In this document: in pieces, positions 57,474 to 64,000 of the stretch
Position numbering within the stretch: position 1 is the stretch's first letter
Layout: each line of letters begins with the position of its first letter
NCBI GenBank assembly: GCA_963695075.1
Contig: CAVOFR010000005.1
Coordinates: forward strand, 62,001 to 126,000
Length of the DNA stretch: 64,000 bases
Direction: 5' to 3'
Source of the DNA: CAWCAL01 sp963695075
GTDB lineage: Bacteria > Actinomycetota > Acidimicrobiia > Acidimicrobiales > CAWCAL01
Notes under the pieces: model-generated
Database searches by the model: none
Told to the model about the DNA's origin: nothing
Seen by the model: only the letters and a program-made list of their open reading frames with translations
Position numbers and translations under genes: made by a program

Positions 57474-59968
57474 GCGACGGCGTGCCGATCACGATCGACG
57501 GCGTGACCGTCGATGCCCGTCCGGGCGAGCTGCTCATCGACGCAGCCGAGCGCCACGGCGTCTACATCCCCCGGTTCTGCTACCACCCGCGCATGGAGCC
57601 GGTGGGCATGTGTCGCATGTGTCTCGTCGAGGTCGACACCGGACGGGGCGCGGCGCTCCAGCCGGCGTGCATGTTGCCCTGCACCCCGGAGATGACGGTC
57701 GACACCACCTCGGAGGCCACCAAGAAGGCCCAGGACGGGGTGCTCGAGTTCCTGCTCATCAACCATCCGCTCGACTGCCCGGTGTGCGACAAGGGCGGTG
57801 AGTGTCCGCTCCAGGACCAGACCATCGCCTTCGGACCGGGCGAGAGCCGCTTCGTCGAGGAGAAGCGCCACTACGAGAAGCCGATTCCCATCAGCGACAC
57901 GGTCTACCTCGATCGCGAGCGGTGCATCCTCTGCGACCGGTGCACCCGGTTCGCCAAGGAGGTGGCCGGCGACCCGCTCATCCACTTCATCGATCGCGGC
58001 AACCAGACCCAGGTCAACACCTTCCCCGACGACCCGTTCGCCTCGTATTTCTCGGGCAACACCGTGCAGATCTGCCCCGTCGGCGCGCTGACCGCCAAGC
58101 CCTACCGGTTCAAGGCCCGGCCGTGGGACCTCGAGGAGATCGCCTCCACCTGCGTCACGTCGCCGACCGGAGACGGCATCGTCATCCAGTCCTCCCGCAA
58201 CGAGGTCCTCCGCTACCTGGGCCGCGATGTCGACGCGGTCAACTGGGGCTGGCTGGGCGACAAGGACCGCTTCGGTTTCGAGGCCATCGGCCATCCCCTG
58301 AGGCTCGATACACCGCTGGTCCGGGGGACCGAGCTGGGCGCAAGCGAACCCGACGGTCCCGAACTGGTCGCCGAACGGTGGTCCCGGGTCCTCGACACCG
58401 TCGCGGATCGCATCACCGCCGGGCTGGCCGACGGTGGACCCGAGGGGTTCGCCGTCATCGGCGGAGCACGGCTCACGAACGAGGAGCAGTATGCGTGGGT
58501 TCGACTCACCAAGGGTGTGATCGGGTCGGACAACATCGATGCCCAGCTCGGCGACGGACTCGACCCCGAGGCCTTGTTCGGTTTCCAGCGGGCGACCATC
58601 AACGAAGCGTGCGAGCCGGGCGGGACCATCGTCGTTCTCGGCCCGGATCCCAAGGAGGGATTCGGGTCGCTCTACCTGCGACTGCGCCATGCGGTGGTCC
58701 ACGACGGGGCGACTCTCATCGAGATCACTCCCCGGGCCACTTCCTTGTCGCAGCACGCGGCGGTTTCCGTGCTGCACCGACCGGGTCAGGCCGCCGACGC
58801 GGTCGCCGCGATCCTCGCCGGCGGGGGATCCGGGACCGCCGGCGCCGCCGCCGAGACCATCCAACGGGCCGGAGAGCTCCTCGGAACCGACGGTCCCGTC
58901 ACCGTCATCGCGGGCCGACCTTCGGTGGCCGAGCGGCCTGAAGCGACACTTGCGGCACTTGCGGCACTGGCCACCCGCTCCGGCGGCATCCGCGTCCTGA
59001 GTTGCCTGCGCCGGGCCAACGTGCACGGCGCCCTCGATCTCGGCATGACCCCCGGCTACCTCCCCGGGCGGGTCCGACGTTCGGACGGGTCCGACGCGTG
59101 GCGCGCCACCTGGTCGATCACACCGGCATCCGACGGGCTCGACACCGAAGGTATTCTCCGGGCGGCGGCCGACGGCAGGATCCACACCCTGGTGCTGTTG
59201 GGCGCCGACCCTCTGGCCGACTTCGTCGACGCGGACCTGGCTCGCGACGGCCTCGAAGGAGCGGGCACGGTCATCGCCGTCGACCAGTTCCTCACCGCGT
59301 CCAGTGCCATCGCCGACATCGTGCTCCCGGCAGCCGGAGCGGCCGAGGTCGATGGCAGCTTCACCAATCTCGAGGGACGGGTCAGCCCGGTCCGCGCCAG
59401 GGTGACACCTCCGGGCATGGCGTGGTCCGACTGGATGATCGCCGCCGAGCTCGCCCGCCGGCTCGACTCACCGTTCGGCGACGACGTCAGCGCCGAGTCG
59501 CTCTGGGCCGAGGTCGTCGCCGGGTCGAGCCTGCATCGAGCTGCCGACGGCGACACCCTTGCCGCCGCTCCTGAGGGTGTCCTGCTGGACGGCGCCCCCA
59601 CAGAGATGCGCTCACCGGTCGAGCCTCCGGAGCTTCCGGGCCGGGACCAGTGGACGTTCCGGTTGGTCGCCACCCATCGCCTCTACGACCAGGGCACGAT
59701 CTTGCAGCACTGCGAGTCGAGCGCCGGTCTCGCGGCCGAACCGGTCGCGGCGCTGTCCCCCCACGATTTCGACACGATGGGCATCCCCGACGGAGGCCTG
59801 GTCAAGGTCACCTCGACGCGCGGTGCGAGTCTCACCCTGCCCGCGGTCTCCGATCCGGGACTGCCCCGAGGGTCGGTCGGCCTCGATGTCAACCTCGCCG
59901 ACGCCGCCGTGAACCGCCTGATCGACGCCGCGGCGCCGGTCACCGACGTGCGGGTGGAGACGGCCTGA
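57470..59968 (+). CDS. nuoG: NADH-quinone oxidoreductase subunit G
   Basis: An 832-residue iron-sulfur subunit. N-terminal [2Fe-2S]: CYHPRMEPVGMCRMCLVEV and CMLPC. The His-Cys cluster is in HPLDCPVCDKGGECPLQ. Cluster N4 is CILCDRCTRFAKE with VQICPVGALT. The C-terminal two thirds is a degenerate molybdopterin-oxidoreductase domain (GTIVVLGPDPKEGFGSLYLR, VDQFLTASSAIADIVLPAAG). The start overlaps nuoF's stop. Confidence 0.96.
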   Translation: MSDGVPITIDGVTVDARPGELLIDAAERHGVYIPRFCYHPRMEPVGMCRMCLVEVDTGRGAALQPACMLPCTPEMTVDTTSEATKKAQDGVLEFLLINHPLDCPVCDKGGECPLQDQTIAFGPGESRFVEEKRHYEKPIPISDTVYLDRERCILCDRCTRFAKEVAGDPLIHFIDRGNQTQVNTFPDDPFASYFSGNTVQICPVGALTAKPYRFKARPWDLEEIASTCVTSPTGDGIVIQSSRNEVLRYLGRDVDAVNWGWLGDKDRFGFEAIGHPLRLDTPLVRGTELGASEPDGPELVAERWSRVLDTVADRITAGLADGGPEGFAVIGGARLTNEEQYAWVRLTKGVIGSDNIDAQLGDGLDPEALFGFQRATINEACEPGGTIVVLGPDPKEGFGSLYLRLRHAVVHDGATLIEITPRATSLSQHAAVSVLHRPGQAADAVAAILAGGGSGTAGAAAETIQRAGELLGTDGPVTVIAGRPSVAERPEATLAALAALATRSGGIRVLSCLRRANVHGALDLGMTPGYLPGRVRRSDGSDAWRATWSITPASDGLDTEGILRAAADGRIHTLVLLGADPLADFVDADLARDGLEGAGTVIAVDQFLTASSAIADIVLPAAGAAEVDGSFTNLEGRVSPVRARVTPPGMAWSDWMIAAELARRLDSPFGDDVSAESLWAEVVAGSSLHRAADGDTLAAAPEGVLLDGAPTEMRSPVEPPELPGRDQWTFRLVATHRLYDQGTILQHCESSAGLAAEPVAALSPHDFDTMGIPDGGLVKVTSTRGASLTLPAVSDPGLPRGSVGLDVNLADAAVNRLIDAAAPVTDVRVETA

Positions 59969-61167
59969 TGTTCGGCGACCCGCTCCTCTTCGACACCATC
60001 GGCTGGGCCGAGGTGTGGCGCGTCCTGGTCAAGGTCCTCGTCACGTTCGGTTTCCTCCTCGTGGCCACCATGTTCATGGTCTGGTTCGAGCGCAAGGTCA
60101 TCTCGGACATGCAGAACCGGATCGGGCCGAACGTGGCCGGGCCGTGGGGCCTCCTCCAGACGCTCGCCGACGGCATGAAGGCGTTCTTCAAGGAAGACCT
60201 GCTCCCCACCCGGGCCGAGAGGTTCCTGTTCCGGCTGGCGCCGGTCATCGCCGCCACGACCGCGTTCGTCACCTTCGCCGTCATCCCCATCGGTGGGGTC
60301 TTCAACGACGGTCAGGACGGGACCATCTCGATGTTCGGCCGCGAGACGTTCCTCCAGTTGGCCGATCCGCAGGTCGGGATCCTGCTGGTACTCGCCATGT
60401 CGTCCATCGCCGTCTACGGCGTGATGCTGGCCGGCTGGGCGTCGGGTTCGAAGTATCCGCTCCTGGGGGCTGTGCGGGCCACGGCCCAGATGGTCTCGTA
60501 CGAGGCCGCACTCGGACTCGCCGTCGCCACGGTCGTCCTCATGTCAGGATCCCTCTCCACCCACGAGATCGTGGCGTCGCAGAGCGAGTCGGGTTTCCTG
60601 GGCGTCGCCAACTGGAATCTCTGGGCCACCGGGTTCGTGCCGTTCGTCGTCTTCGTGATCGCGGCGACCGCCGAGCTCAATCGACCGCCGTTCGACCTGG
60701 TCGAGGCCGAACAGGAGCTGGTGGGCGGGTTCCACACCGAGTACTCGTCGATCCGGTTCGCATTGTTCTTCCTCGCCGAGTTCATGAACACGGTGACGAT
60801 GTCGGCGATCATCGTCACGCTGTTTCTCGGTGGACCGAGCGGCCCATTGCTGTTCGGGCCGGACTGGATCTGGCCGATCCTCTGGTTCTTCCTCAAGCTC
60901 TTCTGCTTCCTGTTCATGTTCGTGTGGTTCCGAGCGACGCTGCCCCGCTTCCGCTACGACCAGCTCATGGATCTCGGCTGGAAGCTGCTGATCCCCCTGG
61001 CGCTGGGCTGGTTCCTCCTGCTCGGTGCCATCCGAGTCGGCCAGCAGCAGAACTGGAACCCGGCGATCGTTATCATCGTCAGCCTCGGAGCCATGAGCCT
61101 CGGCGCCCTCCTCTTGTGGACCGCGCTCCGGAAGTCCGCACCCGAGCCGGAAGAGGTGACCGTCTGA
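59968..61167 (+). CDS. nuoH: NADH-quinone oxidoreductase subunit H
   Basis: A 399-residue membrane subunit with eight helices. FERKVISDMQNRIGPNVAGP is the ERK/RxGPN signature of the first loop, GWASGSKYPLLGAVRATAQM and ELNRPPFDLVEAEQELVGGF are the conserved acidic quinone-channel loops. It links the quinone chamber to the membrane arm. One-base overlap with nuoG; the true start is the ATG at 59968. Confidence 0.97.
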   Translation: MFGDPLLFDTIGWAEVWRVLVKVLVTFGFLLVATMFMVWFERKVISDMQNRIGPNVAGPWGLLQTLADGMKAFFKEDLLPTRAERFLFRLAPVIAATTAFVTFAVIPIGGVFNDGQDGTISMFGRETFLQLADPQVGILLVLAMSSIAVYGVMLAGWASGSKYPLLGAVRATAQMVSYEAALGLAVATVVLMSGSLSTHEIVASQSESGFLGVANWNLWATGFVPFVVFVIAATAELNRPPFDLVEAEQELVGGFHTEYSSIRFALFFLAEFMNTVTMSAIIVTLFLGGPSGPLLFGPDWIWPILWFFLKLFCFLFMFVWFRATLPRFRYDQLMDLGWKLLIPLALGWFLLLGAIRVGQQQNWNPAIVIIVSLGAMSLGALLLWTALRKSAPEPEEVTV

Positions 61168-61820
61168 TGGGGTACCTCGACGGCTTCCGCGTCACGTTCA
61201 AGAAGCTCTTCGAAGAGCGCCTGACCAAGCCCTACCCCGAGGAGAAGCGGGACAAGCCGCCACGGTTGCACGGGCGTCACGTGCTCAACCGGTACGAGGA
61301 CGGCATGGAGAAGTGCATCGGCTGCGAGCTGTGCGCCGGCGTGTGCCCCGCCAACTGCATCTACGTCCGCGGCGCCGACAACTCCGTCGAGGACCCGGTC
61401 TCGCCGGGGGAGCGGTTCGGATTCGTCTACGAGATCAACTACCTCCGCTGCATCCACTGCGATCTCTGTGTCGAGGCTTGCCCCACCGAGGCCATCACCG
61501 AGAGCAAGCTGTTCGAGTTCTCGTTCACGAACCGGGCCGATGCGATCTACACCAAGGACGAGCTGGTGGTCGGCGACGACGGCAAGCCCCAGCAGCTGCC
61601 ATGGGAGGACTGGCGCGACGGCGAGGACGAGAACACCTCGGGCTGGATGCGGGCGACCGCACCGGCCGGAGCCGCCGAGTTCGAAGGGCTGGTGGCCTGG
61701 GCCGGCGAGCTCGGCTACGGAGTCCGCGACCCGGAGGAGGGCCAGGCGGCCGAGTCCGAGGACCCAGCCGAGGATGCCGACGCGACCGAAACGGACCCGA
61801 GCGAAGAGGGTGATCGCTGA
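61167..61820 (+). CDS. nuoI: NADH-quinone oxidoreductase subunit I
   Basis: A 217-residue protein with two [4Fe-4S] motifs, CIGCELCAGVCPANCI and CIHCDLCVEACPTEAI (clusters N6a/N6b). The last ~60 residues are an acidic tail (AESEDPAEDADATETDPSEE) not found in short NuoI proteins. It hands electrons to N2 in NuoB. Starts overlap the neighbouring stops by one base on each side. Confidence 0.96.
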   Translation: MGYLDGFRVTFKKLFEERLTKPYPEEKRDKPPRLHGRHVLNRYEDGMEKCIGCELCAGVCPANCIYVRGADNSVEDPVSPGERFGFVYEINYLRCIHCDLCVEACPTEAITESKLFEFSFTNRADAIYTKDELVVGDDGKPQQLPWEDWRDGEDENTSGWMRATAPAGAAEFEGLVAWAGELGYGVRDPEEGQAAESEDPAEDADATETDPSEEGDR

Positions 61821-62503
61821 TGGAAGCGTTCGTCTTCATCGTCTGTGCTGCGGCCATGGTGGCGGGCGCGCTGGGCGTGGTCATGTCCCGGAACCCGGTC
61901 AACTCGGCCATGTCGCTGGTCGGCACGCTCTTCGCCGTGGCCGTCCTGTTCATCGTGAAGGAGGCCCATTTCCTCGCCGCCATCCAGGTCATCGTCTACG
62001 CCGGCGCCATCGTCGTGCTGTTCCTGTTCGTCATCATGCTGCTCGGCGTCGACCGCACCGAGGATCTCCGGACCGATCCCATCGTCGGGCAACGACCGGC
62101 GGCGATCATCGGAGGTGTGGTCTTCCTGGCCATGCTCCTGGCGGCATTGCTCCTGGGGGCCGACGGGACCGAGAAAGTCACCGGCGCCCCGACCGTGGCC
62201 GGCGCTCCCACCGAGATCGTCGAGTCCGAGACCAACGTCGCCGGGCTCGGCCGGGTGCTGTTCACCGACTACGTCTTCGCGTTCGAGCTGACCGCGATCC
62301 TGCTCACCATCGCCGTGATCGGAGCCGTCGTGATGGCTCGTCGACGGTCTGGCGATGACGACGAGCCGCTTCTCGAGCTCGAGGAGACCGCCGGGCTGTT
62401 CGAGTTCCCGAGAGAGACCGAGCTCTCTGCTGCGGAGGGAGATCTCGGCCACTCGGCCGACGGGCCGGGCGATCTGTCGGGCGGGACGGAGGTGGCCGAC
62501 TGA
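61820..62503 (+). CDS. nuoJ: NADH-quinone oxidoreductase subunit J
   Basis: A 227-residue membrane subunit with five helices. MSRNPVNSAMSLVGTLFAVA and AIQVIVYAGAIVVLFLFVIM (the pi-bulge helix involved in active/deactive switching) are conserved. A C-terminal tail of ~50 residues is acidic. Starts overlap the neighbouring stops by one base on each side. Confidence 0.95.
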   Translation: MEAFVFIVCAAAMVAGALGVVMSRNPVNSAMSLVGTLFAVAVLFIVKEAHFLAAIQVIVYAGAIVVLFLFVIMLLGVDRTEDLRTDPIVGQRPAAIIGGVVFLAMLLAALLLGADGTEKVTGAPTVAGAPTEIVESETNVAGLGRVLFTDYVFAFELTAILLTIAVIGAVVMARRRSGDDDEPLLELEETAGLFEFPRETELSAAEGDLGHSADGPGDLSGGTEVAD

Positions 62504-62808
62504 TGGAGGTCACCACCACCTGGTATCTCGTCCTGTCGGCCGTCGTCTTCACCATCGGCGCGGTGGGGCTGCTCGTCCGGCGCAACCCGCTGGTCATGTT
62601 CATGTGCGTCGAGCTCATGCTCAACGCTGTCAACGTCACCTTCGTCGCCCTCGCCGATCGGTTCGGCGACCTGTCCGGCCAGGTGGTCGTCTTCTTCGTG
62701 CTCGTGGTCGCGGCAGCCGAAGTTGTGGTCGGTCTGGCCATCATCGTGGCGGTCATGCGGCGCCGACCCGGCGCGACGGCCGATGACATCTCGGTGCTGA
62801 AGGGATGA
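62503..62808 (+). CDS. nuoK: NADH-quinone oxidoreductase subunit K
   Basis: A 101-residue, three-helix antiporter-like subunit. RRNPLVMFMCVELMLNAVNV contains the conserved membrane Glu, and AAEVVVGLAIIVAVMRR the second. It starts at ATG overlapping the nuoJ stop. Confidence 0.96.
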   Translation: MEVTTTWYLVLSAVVFTIGAVGLLVRRNPLVMFMCVELMLNAVNVTFVALADRFGDLSGQVVVFFVLVVAAAEVVVGLAIIVAVMRRRPGATADDISVLKG

Positions 62809-62818
62809 TGGTCGACCG

Positions 62819-64000
62819 ATGAACCCCGATGAACTCATCTGGCTCATTCCGGCTCTGCCCCTTGTGGGATTCTCGCTGCTGCTGTTGGGTGGCAGGAAGT
62901 TCGGCGAGCCGGCGGCCGGCTGGCTGGCCTCGGCCATGGTCGCCGGCTCCTTCCTCGCGACCGTCATGGTCTCTCTGGAGCTCGTCGGGCGCGACGCTCA
63001 CGATCGCCAGATCGTGCAGACGCTCTTCACCTGGGTCCCCTCGGGGACCTTCGACGTCGGTGTCGGCTTCCTCGCCGATCCTCTGTCGCTCACGATGGCG
63101 CTGTTCATCACCGGCGTCGGGGCGCTCATCCACGTCTACGCCATCGGCTACATGCACGGTGACGAGAACTTCTCGAAGTTCTTCCTCTATCTCAATCTGT
63201 TCGTCTTCTCGATGCTGATCCTGGTGATGGCCGACAATCTCCTCCTCACCTTCCTCGGCTGGGAAGGCGTCGGAGCCTGTTCGTACTTCCTCATCTCGTT
63301 CTGGCACACCCGCGACGCCAACGCGACTGCGGGCAAGAAGGCCTTCGTCACCAATCGGATCGGCGACTGGGGCTTCATGCTGGCCATGTTCCTGGCCTTC
63401 GCCTCGTTCGGCACCGTCGAGTATCTCGAGCTCACCGGGCTCGCCCGTGGTGGACAGATGGCAGCGGTAACCGCCACGGCCATCGCCGGCCTGCTCTTCA
63501 TCGGTGCGGTCGGCAAGTCGGCGCAGATCCCGCTGTTCGTCTGGCTGCCCGACGCGATGGCCGGACCCACGCCCGTCTCCGCTCTCATCCACGCCGCCAC
63601 GATGGTCACCGCCGGCGTCTTCCTCCTGGTTCGCACCAACGCCGTCCTCGCCGCCGGATACGACTGGCTGCCCACCACGATCGCCTGGATCGGCGCCGTC
63701 ACCGCGCTGTTCGCCGCCACGGTCGCGGTCGCGCAGAACGACATCAAGAAGGTGCTCGCCTACTCCACGGTCAGCCAGCTGGGCTACATGTTCCTGGCGG
63801 TCGGCAGCGGCGCGTACATCGCGGCCATCTTCCACATGGTCACCCACGCGTTCTTCAAGGCGCTGCTGTTCCTCGGGTCCGGATCGGTCATACACGGCAT
63901 GCACGAGCAGCAGGACATGCGGGGTATGGGGGCACTCCGGAAGTTCATGCCGATCACGACCGGCGCGTTCATCATCGGCTGGCTGGCCATCGCCGGCGTG
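62819..64000 (+). CDS. nuoL: NADH-quinone oxidoreductase subunit L, 3' end beyond window
   Basis: The first 394 codons of the antiporter-like subunit L. WEGVGACSYFLISFWHTR, GAVGKSAQIPLFVWLPDAMA with the conserved Lys, PTPVSALIHAATMVTAGVFL, and DIKKVLAYSTVSQLGYMFLA are family-typical. The start is the ATG at 62819. A four-codon frame (62808-62822) bridges the nuoK stop and this start, so translation may be coupled by termination-reinitiation. The missing part should contain the lateral helix. Confidence 0.97.
   Translation, partial: MNPDELIWLIPALPLVGFSLLLLGGRKFGEPAAGWLASAMVAGSFLATVMVSLELVGRDAHDRQIVQTLFTWVPSGTFDVGVGFLADPLSLTMALFITGVGALIHVYAIGYMHGDENFSKFFLYLNLFVFSMLILVMADNLLLTFLGWEGVGACSYFLISFWHTRDANATAGKKAFVTNRIGDWGFMLAMFLAFASFGTVEYLELTGLARGGQMAAVTATAIAGLLFIGAVGKSAQIPLFVWLPDAMAGPTPVSALIHAATMVTAGVFLLVRTNAVLAAGYDWLPTTIAWIGAVTALFAATVAVAQNDIKKVLAYSTVSQLGYMFLAVGSGAYIAAIFHMVTHAFFKALLFLGSGSVIHGMHEQQDMRGMGALRKFMPITTGAFIIGWLAIAGV

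Noticed and set aside
57377..59185. 602-codon minus-strand open frame
   Set aside because: Antisense of nuoG, which has all cluster ligands on the plus strand.
59650..59967. Upstream extension of nuoH by about 106 codons
   Set aside because: The extension lies in the 3' end of nuoG in another frame; the ATG at 59968 fits the family N-terminus and the one-base overlap style of the operon.

Overview
The window is a GC-rich, densely coded bacterial chromosome segment with many GTG/TTG starts and 1-8 bp start/stop overlaps. A mycothiol glycosyltransferase (mshA) followed by its YbjN-like partner, a probable RsiG-type c-di-GMP anti-sigma factor, a Rex-hemA-hemC-cobA/hemD-hemB-hemL locus and a 14-subunit-type nuo operon point to Actinomycetota. 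The split cytochrome b/b6-type bc operon and general gene content suggest Acidimicrobiia (Ilumatobacter/Iamia-like); that class placement is inference. I see no rRNA, tRNA, CRISPR array, prophage or intact insertion sequence.

Layout. 1-9.6 kb: accessory metabolism (amino-acid-dehydrogenase-like protein, IclR regulator, CPBP protease with an HExxH membrane partner, SDR, then a minus-strand group of hydrolase, CoA-ester lyase, flavin reductase and two proteins of unknown role, and a PhyH dioxygenase). 9.7-21.7 kb: typA, beta-lactamase-fold esterase, HhH protein with divergent amphi-Trp protein, O-methyltransferase, a TetR-like regulator divergent from a P450, a His-rich membrane protein, a YgjP-type metallopeptidase, a histidine phosphatase, MoaD, SDR, enoyl-CoA hydratase. 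21.7-32.3 kb: RsiG-like/XRE pair, mshA-ybjN, MFS, proC, SAM hydroxide adenosyltransferase, ABC exporter, CAP-domain protein, acyl-CoA ligase. 32.5-41.9 kb: panD, then rex and the haem-synthesis run, pgi and a YczE-like protein. 41.9-45.1 kb: thioesterase, lipoprotein phosphatase/nuclease, geranylgeranyl-reductase-like flavoprotein. 45.1-64 kb: a respiratory block of cytochrome c, an eight-gene bc-complex operon that includes a 2x[4Fe-4S] ferredoxin and two unknown membrane proteins, and nuoA to nuoL (nuoL cut by the right edge).

How it fits together. Rex senses NADH/NAD+. A Rex-type operator overlaps the likely promoter of rex itself, and a better one (46222-46239) lies directly before the bc-complex operon. 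This suggests that haem supply and the haem-rich quinol oxidase are controlled together by redox state, with complex I immediately downstream.

The intergenic space carries several repeat families not explained by genes: a 34-nt hairpin repeat (four copies between 14.0 and 20.8 kb), a long palindrome with a conserved loop (27.9 and 42.8 kb), an 84-85 bp repeat (tandem at 3.7 kb, inverted diverged copy at 24.0 kb), a 101-bp tandem duplication at 32.2 kb and isolated palindromes at 11.6 and 37.3 kb. Other oddities are a TetR-like gene with no usable canonical start (in-frame amber codon), an N-terminal IPxHLLxR motif shared by two cytochrome proteins, and DxDG-type repeats in extracytoplasmic regions of the bc operon.
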